Source: an uncultured Microbacteriaceae bacterium (GTDB taxonomy: Bacteria > Actinomycetota > Actinomycetes > Actinomycetales > Microbacteriaceae). Taken from it: a DNA stretch of 64,000 nucleotides. The stretch spans positions 62,001 to 126,000 of the forward strand of contig CAIOLM010000042.1 of the NCBI GenBank assembly GCA_903859205.1. Reading direction: 5' to 3'. The notes under the pieces are model-generated. The model was not told where the DNA came from, did no database searches, and saw only the letters and a list, made by a program, of their open reading frames with translations. Made by a program: the position numbers and the translations under genes. This document shows positions 15,765 through 25,422 of this stretch, piece by piece (position 1 is the stretch's first letter; the number at the start of each line of letters is the position of its first letter).

Positions 15765-16939
15765 TAGGCGATTCCCTCCAGCTCGCGGTCGAGGGCGAGC
15801 TCAATGCGCTGCGCAATGGATGCCACGGGTATCTGCTGAACAATCTCGTTCAAGAAGCCTCGAACGACCAACTGACGGGCGGTTGCCTCGTCGATGCCGC
15901 GAGCCTGCAAGTAGAACAACTGCTCGTCGTCGAAGCGACCGGTTGCACTGGCGTGACCTGCTCCGGCGATGTCGCCCGTCTTGATTTCGAGGTTAGGGAT
16001 GGAGTCGGCGCGCGTGCCCTCGGTGAGAACCAGGTTGCGGTTCTGTTCGTAGCTGTCGGTTCCGACGGCGTGTGGCCCAATCAGAACGTCGCCAATCCAG
16101 ACGGTGCGGGCACCCTGGCCTTGGAGCGCTCCCTTGTAGTTAACGCGACTCTTGGTTTGCGCGGCTTCGTGGTTCACGAAGACCTGTTGCTCAAGGTGCT
16201 CCCCCGAGTCAGCAAAGTACAGCCCGAGCATGTTGACGCTGGAGCCTTCACCGGCGAGGCGAGTCTGCGGGTTTACGCGAACAATTGCCCCCGAAAGTGA
16301 AACGACCGTGTGCGTCACGCTGGCGTTTTTATCGGCGCGGATGAAGTGGGTCGCCAGGTGGCGAGAATCAGAAGCCCATTCCTGCAAGCTGATAACCGTC
16401 ACCTGTGACGACTCTCCCGCAATAATCTCAACGTTCTCGCTGAGTGAGGCCTGTCCTTCGGATGTCAAGACAACGGTGGTCTTGGCAAAGGGAGCGACGC
16501 GAATGACGGTGTGTGCGGCACGAGGAGCGAGTCCCAGGCCCGAACGATTCACCGACACTTCGCTCACGTCGTCAGCGCTGACATCGATAAGCAGGGCGTT
16601 CTCAGTCGAAGACCAAGCAATGGACGACGCGCGGTCTTCAGGGACGCCAGCGAGGCCGACAGCATCGTTGCTCATGCTTACCCATGACACGCTCGCTGAG
16701 CCGTTGCTGGTTGAGTCAATCGTCAGCTCTGCACCGTCGATAGTGGCATCAAGCAGGTCTGCAAGCGCCGCGACGGGCGTCAACTTCCAATCAACTTCGC
16801 GCCCGGTGACAGGCTCGAAGTCTGAAAGATTGAAAGACGCGGGCCTTTCGTTGCGTGTCTGGACGTGAATTGTGCTCCCGGGTCCGTGCAGGTTCTTATT
16901 CGCTCCGGCTTGCGCGGGAGCAGTTGTCGCAGAACTCAT
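15764..16939 (-). CDS. sufD: Fe-S cluster assembly protein SufD
   Basis: The 391-residue protein belongs to the SufB/SufD family. Its C-terminal half has the family blocks NYKGALQGQGARTVWIGD, ADSIPNLEIKTGDI and AGHASATGRFDDEQLFYLQA, followed by GIDEATARQLVVRGF. The last two give the conserved His in GHAS and the LQARGI motif. The N-terminal half is variable, as is usual for SufD. It forms the scaffold complex with SufB and SufC. It starts directly after the sufB stop with no gap. Confidence 0.96.
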   Translation of the reverse strand: MSSATTAPAQAGANKNLHGPGSTIHVQTRNERPASFNLSDFEPVTGREVDWKLTPVAALADLLDATIDGAELTIDSTSNGSASVSWVSMSNDAVGLAGVPEDRASSIAWSSTENALLIDVSADDVSEVSVNRSGLGLAPRAAHTVIRVAPFAKTTVVLTSEGQASLSENVEIIAGESSQVTVISLQEWASDSRHLATHFIRADKNASVTHTVVSLSGAIVRVNPQTRLAGEGSSVNMLGLYFADSGEHLEQQVFVNHEAAQTKSRVNYKGALQGQGARTVWIGDVLIGPHAVGTDSYEQNRNLVLTEGTRADSIPNLEIKTGDIAGAGHASATGRFDDEQLFYLQARGIDEATARQLVVRGFLNEIVQQIPVASIAQRIELALDRELEGIA

Positions 16940-18364
16940 TTAGCCGACGGACCCTTCCATGCCGAGCTCGATGAGCTTGTTCAGTTCAAGCGCGTATTCC
17001 ATGGGCAGTTCACGAGCGATCGGCTCGATGAAGCCACGCACGATCATGGCCATTGCTTCGTCTTCTTCGAGGCCGCGCGACATGAGGTAGAACAACTGCT
17101 CCTCGCTGACACGAGAGACCGTAGCCTCGTGACCCAGCTGCACGTCATCAACTCGAATGTCGATGGCCGGGTATGTGTCTGAACGCGAAATCGTGTCGAC
17201 CAACAGGGCATCGCATCGAACGGTGTTTGCGCTGTGGTGCGCGTTCGCATCCACGCGAATCTCGCCGCGATATCCGGCGCGACCGCCACCACGGGCAATC
17301 GACTTCGAGACGATTGATGACTGAGTGTAGGGGGCCATGTGCACCATCTTTGCGCCGGCATCCTGATGCTGACCGGGGCCTGCAAATGCAACCGAGAGCG
17401 TTTCACCCTTGGCGTGCTCACCCACCAGGTAGACGCTGGGGTACTTCATGGTGACCTTCGAGCCGATGTTTCCGTCGATCCACTCCATGGTTGCCCCTTC
17501 GTGCGCAATCGCACGCTTGGTCACCAGGTTGTAGACGTTGTTCGACCAGTTCTGAATCGTGGTGTAACGAACCCGTGCGTTCTTCTTGACGATGATTTCA
17601 ACCACGGCCGAGTGCAAAGAGTCGCTCTTGTAGATGGGCGCCGTACACCCCTCGATGTAGTGAACGTAGGAGCCCTCGTCGGCGATGATGAGCGTGCGCT
17701 CAAACTGACCCATGTTCTCGGTGTTGATTCGGAAGTAAGCCTGAAGCGGGATTTCGACGTGAACGCCCTTGGGAACGTAGACGAACGACCCACCCGACCA
17801 GACTGCCGTGTTCAGCGCAGCGAACTTGTTGTCACCGGTCGGGATGACGGTGCCGAAGTACTCCTCGAAGAACTCAGGGTGCTCTTTAAGTGCCGTGTCG
17901 GTGTCCATGAAGATGACACCCTGACGTTCGAGCTCTTCGTTGATTTGGTGGTAAACCACCTCGGATTCGTACTGAGCTGCGACACCAGCAACCAGGCGCT
18001 GACGCTCTGCCTCGGGAATTCCCAACTTCTCGTAAGTGTTCTTGATTTCTTCGGGGAGGTCTTCCCAGGTCTGTGCTTGCCGTTCTGTGGAACGAACGAA
18101 GTACTTAATGTTGTCGAAGTCGATCTCCGAAAGGTCGGCTCCCCACGTCGGCATGGGCTTGCGCTCGAACAGCTGCAGACCCTTGAGGCGGCGCTTGAGC
18201 ATCCACTCTGGTTCGCTCTTGAGCCCCGAAATGTCGGTAACGACCTTCTCGTTGATGCCACGAGTGGCGGATGCACCGGCCGCGTCAGCGTCGTGCCAAC
18301 CGAACTCGTATACGCCGAGGCCATCGAGTTCGGGCCGATTGATCAGAATGTCTGACACTGGCAA
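16940..18364 (-). CDS. sufB: Fe-S cluster assembly protein SufB
   Basis: The 474-residue protein is a standard-length SufB without an intein (many mycobacterial SufBs carry one). Family blocks include [49 protein letters not shown] with the conserved cysteine, and [20 protein letters not shown]. SufB is the platform where the cluster forms. It is the first gene of the operon. The usual neighbours sufR, sufS and sufU are not present on either side, so the cysteine desulfurase must be encoded elsewhere. Confidence 0.97.
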   Translation of the reverse strand: MPVSDILINRPELDGLGVYEFGWHDADAAGASATRGINEKVVTDISGLKSEPEWMLKRRLKGLQLFERKPMPTWGADLSEIDFDNIKYFVRSTERQAQTWEDLPEEIKNTYEKLGIPEAERQRLVAGVAAQYESEVVYHQINEELERQGVIFMDTDTALKEHPEFFEEYFGTVIPTGDNKFAALNTAVWSGGSFVYVPKGVHVEIPLQAYFRINTENMGQFERTLIIADEGSYVHYIEGCTAPIYKSDSLHSAVVEIIVKKNARVRYTTIQNWSNNVYNLVTKRAIAHEGATMEWIDGNIGSKVTMKYPSVYLVGEHAKGETLSVAFAGPGQHQDAGAKMVHMAPYTQSSIVSKSIARGGGRAGYRGEIRVDANAHHSANTVRCDALLVDTISRSDTYPAIDIRVDDVQLGHEATVSRVSEEQLFYLMSRGLEEDEAMAMIVRGFIEPIARELPMEYALELNKLIELGMEGSVG

Positions 18365-18401
18365 TCCTTTGCTGGTGGGGTGAGTGAGCTACATAGAATG
18401 T

Positions 18402-18452
18402 GAGGGCACGAACCGACCTGCCACGACGTGGCAATAAACCTATGGTGCCCTC
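18402..18452. promoter_or_regulatory. Nested inverted repeats in the sufB/ctaA divergent region
   Basis: GAGGGCAC (18402-18409) and GTGCCCTC (18445-18452) form a perfect 8-bp inverted repeat. They enclose a second perfect palindrome, TGCCACG-A-CGTGGCA (18419-18433). The structure lies 38-88 bases upstream of sufB and about 110 bases upstream of ctaA. It could be an operator pair or a folded sufB leader. The responsible regulator is not known; no sufR is adjacent. Confidence 0.55.
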
Positions 18453-18564
18453 GTCGTTGAGTATTCCGTCAGCAGCACTGTGCTGGTAATGAAAGTGTAC
18501 CGGTTGTCAGTGCTAACGCACAGAGCTCGAGCGTTCTTCCCACCCTCTCGAAAGGTTTACGAAC

Positions 18565-19455
18565 ATGAAGCGAATCGCGTCGTGGTTACCCACAGAGGTC
18601 AATGCGTTCGTTCGCTCCATGACGTGGGTCACGCTGGTGGTTCAAATTCTCATCGTCGTCACGGGTGGCGCCGTTCGACTCACCGCAAGCGGGCTCGGGT
18701 GTCCTGATTGGCCCACCTGCGATGGCTCCTCGGTAGTTGTCACTCCAGAAATGGGAATTCACGGGGTTATTGAATTCGCCAATCGCCTTCTCACCTTCTT
18801 GCTCGTTCTGGTCGCCATCGTCGCATTTGCCTCGGTTGTGCGCATGCGAAAGCAGCGCCGCGACCTATTTTGGCTCTCGATTGGGATTGGACTGGGCATC
18901 CCGGCTCAGGCTGTCATTGGCGGAGTAAGCGTATGGGTCAAACTCAACCCTTACGTTGTCGGGCTGCACTTTGTTGTGTCTATTGCACTTGTTGTTCTCT
19001 CGACGATTTTTGTGTTGCGAGCACGCCCGACCGAGCCGCCGGCTCTGATTGGTCTTGCGCCGGTTTTTCGAGTCGCCGCTGTGGTCGTAGCCACACTGCA
19101 GTTCGTCACGATTGTGATGGGTATTTTGACCACGGGCTCTGGGCCGCACGCCGGTGACGCACAGGCTCCCCGCAACGGATTGAACTCAGAACTGCTGCAG
19201 CACCTGCACAGCTATCCGGCATACGCAGCGCTGATTGTGACGATCGCGTTTATCGTTTTGACCCAGATTGGGCACTTGCGTTTGGTTCGAAACGCCGCCA
19301 TCGGCTTGATCGTCGTTAACGTTGCTCAAGCCGTCGTGGGCATCGCTCAATCGCGTCTGGGGCTTCCGCCGCTGCTCGTGGGCACACACATGCTGTTGGC
19401 CTGCGTCGTGGCCGCCAGCACTACGGTCGTCGTGTACCGGCTGCGCAAGCCCTAG
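18565..19455 (+). CDS. ctaA: Heme A synthase, COX15/CtaA family
   Basis: The 296-residue membrane protein has about eight helices and the CtaA signatures VTGGAVRLTASGLGCPDWP, HGVIEFANRLLTF (heme-ligand His with ExxNR), and late histidines in LQHLHSYPAYAAL and VGTHMLLACVV. It oxidises heme O to heme A for the aa3-type terminal oxidase. An AAAGG ribosome site sits 10 bases before the ATG. The gene converges on ctaB with a 4-base overlap, and ctaB supplies its substrate. Confidence 0.95.
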   Translation: MKRIASWLPTEVNAFVRSMTWVTLVVQILIVVTGGAVRLTASGLGCPDWPTCDGSSVVVTPEMGIHGVIEFANRLLTFLLVLVAIVAFASVVRMRKQRRDLFWLSIGIGLGIPAQAVIGGVSVWVKLNPYVVGLHFVVSIALVVLSTIFVLRARPTEPPALIGLAPVFRVAAVVVATLQFVTIVMGILTTGSGPHAGDAQAPRNGLNSELLQHLHSYPAYAALIVTIAFIVLTQIGHLRLVRNAAIGLIVVNVAQAVVGIAQSRLGLPPLLVGTHMLLACVVAASTTVVVYRLRKP

Positions 19456-20378
19456 CGGGCAAAAGGCAGCAGGGCGTCCACCGCTATTGCCAAGAAAATG
19501 AGCGTGAGATAAGCGTTCGACAAGTGAAAGAGCTTCATCGGTGCCGGGTCGCTGTGACGAATCGCACGCGAGTACAGGCGGTGGCTCTCGATGAGGAACC
19601 AGACGCCGGCCGCGAGAGCAATGAGCGCGTAGACCGGCGACATAGGGGCAACGATGATGAGTAGCAGAGTGGTGAGTACCGTCGCCCAGGCGTACAAAAC
19701 AATCTGCAATCCGACCGTCACGCGCCCTCTCACGACCGTGAGCATCGGGATTCCCGCTTCACGGTAGTCCTGGCGGTAGCGCCACGAGAGCGGCCAGTAG
19801 TGCGGAGGCGTCCAGAAAAAGATGATCAGGAATAGCACCACCGGAGTCCACGTCAGACCCCCGGTCACGACGGCCCAGCCAATGAGCACGGGGAATCCTC
19901 CGGCGGCGCCACCCCAGACGATGTTCTGCGGGGTGCGGCGCTTCAGGATGAGGCTATAGATAACTACGTAGAAGGCAATCGCGGCGACGGAAAGGCCTGC
20001 GGCAAGCCAGTTGGTGAAGACGGCGAAAAGTGCAGTGCTCACCACGGCAAGCGCGCTCGCAAAAATCAGGGCAGATCGATCAGAAATTTCGCCGGTGACA
20101 AGGGGGCGACCCTTGGTGCGATTCATTACACGGTCAATGTCTCGATCGATATAGCAGTTGAAAGCCCCGGCGGAACCGGCACTCAGCGCCCCGCCAACCA
20201 GGGTCACAAGAACGAGCCACAACGAGGGAACTCCGCGCTGCGCCAGAAACATGGTCGGGATGGTCACCGCGAGAAGCAGTTCCATCACACGGGGCTTGGT
20301 CAACGCGACATAGGCCTTGAAAGTCCGTGCGAACCCAATGCGCTCGCCCACTGCGTGGGGGGCACTGGTTGACGTCAT
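19452..20378 (-). CDS. ctaB: Protoheme IX farnesyltransferase (heme O synthase)
   Basis: The 308-residue UbiA-family prenyltransferase has about nine membrane helices. The first aspartate-rich motif is DRDIDRVMNRTKGRP (the N-x-x-D-x-x-x-D type), and the second conserved loop is WTPPHYWPLSWRYRQDYREAG, here shortened to its key residues HYW and YREAG. It attaches farnesyl to heme B. Its neighbours, ctaA on the left and the tkt operon on the right, follow the common actinobacterial order. A GAAGG ribosome site and a TAGACT -10 box lie upstream. Confidence 0.96.
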   Translation of the reverse strand: MTSTSAPHAVGERIGFARTFKAYVALTKPRVMELLLAVTIPTMFLAQRGVPSLWLVLVTLVGGALSAGSAGAFNCYIDRDIDRVMNRTKGRPLVTGEISDRSALIFASALAVVSTALFAVFTNWLAAGLSVAAIAFYVVIYSLILKRRTPQNIVWGGAAGGFPVLIGWAVVTGGLTWTPVVLFLIIFFWTPPHYWPLSWRYRQDYREAGIPMLTVVRGRVTVGLQIVLYAWATVLTTLLLIIVAPMSPVYALIALAAGVWFLIESHRLYSRAIRHSDPAPMKLFHLSNAYLTLIFLAIAVDALLPFAR

Positions 20379-20408
20379 GAAAAAAGCCTTCGGTAGGGGT
20401 GTGCGACA

Positions 20409-20414
20409 AGTCTA
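20409..20414 (-). promoter_or_regulatory. -10 box TAGACT for ctaB
   Basis: TAGACT on the minus strand would give a short leader of about 24 bases that includes the GAAGG ribosome site of ctaB. Confidence 0.4.
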
Positions 20415-20463
20415 AGTGTTGCGCCCAACCGACTGTCGCCTCGGGATGAGACGCCGGGCGGTC

Positions 20464-20469
20464 TATGAT
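20464..20469 (+). promoter_or_regulatory. -10 box TATGAT for the pentose phosphate operon
   Basis: TATGAT closely matches the TATAAT consensus and would give a leader of about 88 bases before tkt. That leader includes the palindrome at 20526-20539. Confidence 0.45.
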
Positions 20470-20525
20470 TGAAGTGCGCCTAGATGGTGCATCTGAGACC
20501 TTTGCAACACTGCCGAGACAGCGGT

Positions 20526-20539
20526 GATGTGAGCACATC
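20526..20539. repeat. Palindrome GATGTG-AG-CACATC in the tkt leader
   Basis: This is a perfect 6-2-6 inverted repeat 25 bases before the tkt ATG, just upstream of GAAAGG. It may be an operator or a small hairpin affecting translation. The spacer is too short for a CRP/GlxR site. Confidence 0.4.
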
Positions 20540-20563
20540 TGACCGAAAGGCCGCCCTTTAAAC

Positions 20564-22657
20564 ATGTCTTCGCTTGACTGGAATTCACTGGATGACAAGG
20601 CGGTCGACACCGCCCGCGTGCTCGCTGCAGACGCTGTAGAGAAGGTGGGCAACGGTCACCCCGGAACGGCCATTAGCCTGGCTCCCCTGGCCTACCTGCT
20701 GTTCCAGAAAGTAATGCGTCGTGACCCGCGTGACGATCAGTGGATTGGTCGCGATCGCTTCATTCTCTCGGTCGGACACTCCTCACTGACTCAATACGTT
20801 CAGCTCTACCTCGGCGGATACGGCCTTGAGCTTGACGACATCAAGGCCCTGCGTACTTGGGGCTCTCTTACCCCGGGCCACCCCGAGTACGGCCACACCA
20901 AGGGCGTAGAAATTACCACCGGACCACTCGGCCAAGGTCTTGCCTCAGCGGTCGGGTTCGCTTACGCGCAGCGGTTCGAGCGTGGATTGTTCGATCCCCA
21001 GGCCGCTGCTGGAACCAGCCCATTTGATCACCACATTTACGTCATCGCCGGTGATGGCGACTTGCAAGAGGGCGTCACCGCTGAAGCCTCATCGCTCGCG
21101 GGGCACCAGCAACTCGGCAATCTCATCGCCATTTATGACTCGAACCAGATTTCAATCGAGGACGACACCAACATCGCCTTTACCGAAGACGTCAAGGCTC
21201 GTTACGAGGCATACGGCTGGGACGTTCAGGTTGTCGACTGGAAGAAGACCGGCGCCTACGTTGAAGACGTTGCCGAGCTCAACGCGAGCATCGAGCGCGC
21301 TAAGTCGGTTACCGACAAGCCATCGCTAATCATCCTGCGCACGATCATCGGATGGCCCAGCCCCAAGAAGCAGAACAGCGGAAAGATTCACGGATCTGCT
21401 CTGGGCGCTGAAGAACTCGCAGCTCTTAAGTCGGTCTTGGGTTTCGACCCCGAAAAGACTTTCGAGGTCGGCGATGAGGTTATCGCTCACACGAGAAAGG
21501 CCGTCGAGCGAGGCGCAGAAGCCCGTGCGGCCTGGCAAGTCGGTTTTGAGGCATGGGCTTCAGCTAATCCCGAGAAAAAGGCTCTCTTCGATCGCCTCGA
21601 GGCTGGAGAAGCGCCAGCCGGACTCGAGAGCGCTCTGCCCGTGTTTGAAGGCGGCACCGAGCTCTCGACCCGAGCGGCTTCTGGCAAGGTTCTCAATGCC
21701 ATCGGCGCCGTTATGCCCGAACTGTGGGGTGGGTCAGCTGACTTGGCTGAATCTAACCTCACCACGCTCAATGGCGAAAAGTCTTTCGTTCCCGCCCAGT
21801 GGTCAACCCACGAATGGACAGGCAACGAGTATGGCCGGGTGCTTCACTTTGGTATTCGCGAGCACGCTATGGGTGCCATCCTCAACGGAATCGTTTTGCA
21901 CGGAAAGACCCGCGCATATGGCGGAACCTTCCTTATCTTTAGCGACTACATGCGCCCCGCGGTTCGTCTTGCTGCCCTGATGGGTGTCCCTTCGATTTTC
22001 GTCTGGACACATGACTCGGTTGCCTTGGGCGAAGACGGCCCAACGCACCAGCCAATTGAGCAACTCGCAACCCTGCGCGCCATCCCTAATCTCGACGTGG
22101 TGCGACCGGCCGATGCCAATGAGACTGCCTACGCCTGGAAAGCAATTCTCGAGCGTCGCGGCGGACCGGCAGGAATCGCACTGACCCGTCAGAACGTTCC
22201 CGTTTTTGTTCGCGGTGATGGCGCCGCATCGGGCGACACTTTTGCTCACGCTCGTGAGACCGCCAAGGGTGCCTATGTCCTTGCGGATGCCGCCAATGGC
22301 AAGCCTGATGTGCTGTTGATCGCAACGGGTAGTGAGGTATCTCTGGCCGTTGAAGCGCGTACGCAACTGGCGGCCGAGGGCGTTCACGCCCGTGTGATCT
22401 CTGCTCCGTGTATGGAGTGGTTCTACGAACAGAGTGCCGCCTATCAAGAGAGCGTCATTCCTAATTCTGTCGCGGCACGTGTTTCGGTTGAGGCAGGTGT
22501 GAGCCTGACCTGGGACAAGATCGTTGGTACCGCTGGCCGCAGTGTCTCGATTGAGCACTTCGGAGCATCCGCCGATTACAAGACCCTGTTCCGTGAGTTT
22601 GGCATGACCGTTGAAAACGTCGTCGCAGCTGCTCGCGCATCCATCGCCCACAAGTAA
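20564..22657 (+). CDS. tkt: Transketolase
   Basis: The 697-residue thiamine diphosphate enzyme moves two-carbon units between sugar phosphates. Visible are the N-terminal substrate histidine region [33 protein letters not shown], the TPP motif [19 protein letters not shown], and the pyrimidine domain with [14 protein letters not shown], then [20 protein letters not shown]. Length is normal. It is the first gene of tkt-tal-pgi-zwf-opcA-pgl. The GAAAGG ribosome site is unusually far (about 14 bases) from the ATG. Confidence 0.97.
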   Translation: MSSLDWNSLDDKAVDTARVLAADAVEKVGNGHPGTAISLAPLAYLLFQKVMRRDPRDDQWIGRDRFILSVGHSSLTQYVQLYLGGYGLELDDIKALRTWGSLTPGHPEYGHTKGVEITTGPLGQGLASAVGFAYAQRFERGLFDPQAAAGTSPFDHHIYVIAGDGDLQEGVTAEASSLAGHQQLGNLIAIYDSNQISIEDDTNIAFTEDVKARYEAYGWDVQVVDWKKTGAYVEDVAELNASIERAKSVTDKPSLIILRTIIGWPSPKKQNSGKIHGSALGAEELAALKSVLGFDPEKTFEVGDEVIAHTRKAVERGAEARAAWQVGFEAWASANPEKKALFDRLEAGEAPAGLESALPVFEGGTELSTRAASGKVLNAIGAVMPELWGGSADLAESNLTTLNGEKSFVPAQWSTHEWTGNEYGRVLHFGIREHAMGAILNGIVLHGKTRAYGGTFLIFSDYMRPAVRLAALMGVPSIFVWTHDSVALGEDGPTHQPIEQLATLRAIPNLDVVRPADANETAYAWKAILERRGGPAGIALTRQNVPVFVRGDGAASGDTFAHARETAKGAYVLADAANGKPDVLLIATGSEVSLAVEARTQLAAEGVHARVISAPCMEWFYEQSAAYQESVIPNSVAARVSVEAGVSLTWDKIVGTAGRSVSIEHFGASADYKTLFREFGMTVENVVAAARASIAHK

Positions 22658-22685
22658 CACAAGCCACCTAAGGAATACACACAAC

Positions 22686-23795
22686 ATGGCACAGTCCCCC
22701 ACCGCGGATCTTTCGGCTGCCGGCGTCAGCATCTGGCTGGATGACCTCTCGCGTGAGCGCATCACCTCGGGAAACCTCGCCGAGCTCATTGAGGCCATTG
22801 ACGTTGTTGGTGTGACCACAAACCCTTCGATTTTTGCAGGCGCGCTGACAAACGGCGCCTCGTACGCGGCGCAGGTAGCGGAGCTTGCCGCGGCAGGGCT
22901 CGATGCAGAAGCCGCGGTTTTCGAGATCACCACAGACGACGTCGCCGCTGCCAGCAAGATTTTTCGTCCGATTTACGACCGCACCAACGGAGTCGACGGG
23001 CGCGTCTCGATTGAGGTCTCACCAACCCTTGCCCACGACACGGTTGCCACCATTGATGAGGCCAAGCGCTTGTGGGCCAAGGTCAACGAACCCAACGCGC
23101 TCATTAAGATTCCAGCGACTCTTGCAGGTCTTCCCGCGATCACGGAGGTCATCGCCGCTGGCATCAGTGTAAACGTCACTCTGATCTTCTCTCTCGAGCG
23201 CTACGAGGCAGTCATCGAAGCCTTTCTGGCTGGGCTCGAGAAGGCTCAGGCGGCGGGACACGACCTCACTCAGATTCATTCCGTTGCTTCGTTCTTTGTT
23301 TCTCGTGTCGACACCGAGGTTGACAAGCGTTTAGCTGCCATCGGTTCGACTGAGGCGTTGGCGTTGACGAGCAAGGCCGGTCTGGCCAACGCCCGTCTTG
23401 CCTATGAGCTGTTTGAGCAGAAGTTCTCGACCGAACGAGCCAAGGCACTAGTGGCAGCCGGGGCAAACCCCCAGCGCCCGCTGTGGGCTTCGACCGGAGT
23501 AAAAGACCCCGCTCTGCCCGACACTCTCTACGTGACTGAGCTTGTCGCGGCCGGAGTCGTAAACACCATGCCGGAGAAAACACTTCTGGCTACCGCAGAT
23601 CATGGCGTTATCACCGGTGACACCATCACCGGCAACTATGACGAAGCCAAAGCTGTCTTCGCTGCTCTGGCTGGGGTAGGCATCGACTTGACTGATGTCA
23701 CGAACCTGCTCGAACGCGAAGGCGTCGACAAATTCATCGTCTCCTGGGGCGAACTGCTCGAAACCGTAACTACCGCATTGGAGTCCTCACGATGA
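22686..23795 (+). CDS. tal: Transaldolase
   Basis: The 369-residue protein starts [20 protein letters not shown], typical of the long actinobacterial (type 2) transaldolase. It has [13 protein letters not shown], the Schiff-base lysine in NALIKIPAT, and [19 protein letters not shown]. It exchanges a three-carbon unit in the non-oxidative pentose phosphate pathway. The ATG at 22686 is preferred over an in-frame ATG at 22611, which lies inside tkt. Its end overlaps pgi by 4 bases. Confidence 0.96.
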   Translation: MAQSPTADLSAAGVSIWLDDLSRERITSGNLAELIEAIDVVGVTTNPSIFAGALTNGASYAAQVAELAAAGLDAEAAVFEITTDDVAAASKIFRPIYDRTNGVDGRVSIEVSPTLAHDTVATIDEAKRLWAKVNEPNALIKIPATLAGLPAITEVIAAGISVNVTLIFSLERYEAVIEAFLAGLEKAQAAGHDLTQIHSVASFFVSRVDTEVDKRLAAIGSTEALALTSKAGLANARLAYELFEQKFSTERAKALVAAGANPQRPLWASTGVKDPALPDTLYVTELVAAGVVNTMPEKTLLATADHGVITGDTITGNYDEAKAVFAALAGVGIDLTDVTNLLEREGVDKFIVSWGELLETVTTALESSR

Positions 23796-25402
23796 GCGTT
23801 CGAATTCACGTTTCTGGCGCAGCTGCGGCTGCCGTCGAAGCCCACCTACCCGCGCTTGTCGCAGACTTGGTGGCATCGCGAATCACCGATCAAGACCCGA
23901 CGTTGTGGGGTCCTGCTGCCGAGGCAGAGGCGAGCATTCGCCTTGGCTGGGTTGAATCTGTCAACTCTTCCCGACCGTTGGTCGAGGAAATTGTCGCTCT
24001 GCGTTCGCAGCTTCACTCACAGGGCGTGACACGGGTTGTGCTCGCCGGTATGGGCGGGAGCTCACTCGCACCAGAGGTGATTTGCCAGACCACCGGAGCC
24101 GAGCTGACCATTCTTGACTCGACCGAACCCGGTCAGGTTCTTTCCGCTCTCAACGAAGACATCGCTCGAACTGTGCTCGTCGTCTCAAGCAAGTCGGGCT
24201 CGACCGTAGAAACCGACAGCCAGCGTCGCGTGTTCCATGCCGCCTTCCAGGCAGCTGGTCTCGATCCCTCGTCGCGCATCGTGATTGTGACCGACCCCGG
24301 CTCACCCCTCGACGTGTCGGCTCGCGAGGTTGGTTACCGCGTGTTCAACGCTGACCCGAACGTAGGCGGACGCTTCTCCGCCCTGACTGCTTTCGGTCTC
24401 GTTCCGTCGGGGCTGGCCGGAGTCGATATCGCAGAGATTCTTGACGAGGCGGCCGCAGCTTCACTCGAGTGTGCGATTGATCATCCTGATAACCCCGGGC
24501 TCATTCTTGGTGCCGCTATGGCGAAGTCGATCTCGCACAACCCCAAGCTCGGTCTGGTTTCCGATGGAACACACTTGGTTGGATTCCCTGACTGGGTCGA
24601 GCAGCTCGTCGCCGAATCAACGGGCAAAGAGGGTACGGGTGTTCTCCCGGTTGTTCTTGATGTCGTCAGCCCCGAGCTGACCGAAAAGCTCGCCGATGTT
24701 CAGGTCGTTCGCCTCGTTGATGATGCCCACGCACATCACTTGCTCGCGCATGACCGTCACGAGGGCGAAATCCTCATGAGTGGAACGCTCGGCGCGATGT
24801 TTCTGGTCTGGGAGTATGCAACGAGCGTCGCCGGTCGCCTCCTCGGAATCAACCCCTTTGACCAGCCCGACGTAGAGTCGGCCAAGGTCGCAGCGCGCGC
24901 GCTGCTGGATGCGCGTCCCGCACCGACAGCCGCCCTCTTCACCGCGGATGGTATTGAAGTGCGCACTCATGGCTCGTTCCTCGGTGACGTGAGCACTATT
25001 CGCGAGGCTGTCACCGCTGTGCTCAAAACGGTGCCCGCTGATGGCTATGTTTCAGTTCAGGCCTACATCGACCGAGTGGAACTGCCCCAGGTTGCTGGCC
25101 TTCGTGAGCTCGTCGCTGCGCGTGCCGGCCGCCCGGTTACGTTTGGTTGGGGTCCGCGTTTCTTGCACTCGACAGGACAATTCCACAAGGGTGGTCCCGC
25201 GGTCGGAGCTTTCATCCAGGTGTTGCAGGGTGTCGACACCGACCTTGCGATTCCGGAGCGCCCGTTCACGTTCGGTCAGCTCATCGCCGCCCAGGCCGCT
25301 GGTGACGCTCAGGTCTTGGCTGACCATGGTCGACCGGTGTTGACGCTCACGATTCCGGCCGGCAACCCCGACCTGCTCGCGCTGTTCGAAGCGTTCAACT
25401 AA
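23792..25402 (+). CDS. pgi: Glucose-6-phosphate isomerase
   Basis: The 536-residue protein contains two SIS domains: an N-terminal one with [15 protein letters not shown] and [14 protein letters not shown], and the conserved late block [21 protein letters not shown]. It interconverts glucose-6-phosphate and fructose-6-phosphate. It belongs to the divergent Pgi type that Actinobacteria carry within the pentose phosphate operon; some annotations call it a bifunctional transaldolase/isomerase relative. The ATGA overlap with tal shows coupling. It links glycolysis with the zwf shunt encoded next. Confidence 0.93.
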   Translation: MSVRIHVSGAAAAAVEAHLPALVADLVASRITDQDPTLWGPAAEAEASIRLGWVESVNSSRPLVEEIVALRSQLHSQGVTRVVLAGMGGSSLAPEVICQTTGAELTILDSTEPGQVLSALNEDIARTVLVVSSKSGSTVETDSQRRVFHAAFQAAGLDPSSRIVIVTDPGSPLDVSAREVGYRVFNADPNVGGRFSALTAFGLVPSGLAGVDIAEILDEAAAASLECAIDHPDNPGLILGAAMAKSISHNPKLGLVSDGTHLVGFPDWVEQLVAESTGKEGTGVLPVVLDVVSPELTEKLADVQVVRLVDDAHAHHLLAHDRHEGEILMSGTLGAMFLVWEYATSVAGRLLGINPFDQPDVESAKVAARALLDARPAPTAALFTADGIEVRTHGSFLGDVSTIREAVTAVLKTVPADGYVSVQAYIDRVELPQVAGLRELVAARAGRPVTFGWGPRFLHSTGQFHKGGPAVGAFIQVLQGVDTDLAIPERPFTFGQLIAAQAAGDAQVLADHGRPVLTLTIPAGNPDLLALFEAFN

Positions 25403-25422
25403 AACTCGAACTGAAGAGGACC

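Noticed and set aside
17339-18355. A 338-codon open frame antisense to sufB
   Set aside because: It has no family-like motif, lies fully opposite a certain gene, and its composition is that of a codon shadow in G+C-rich DNA.
21803-22957. A 384-codon open frame antisense to tkt and tal
   Set aside because: It spans two strongly supported genes on the other strand, has no recognisable domain and no promoter or ribosome site.
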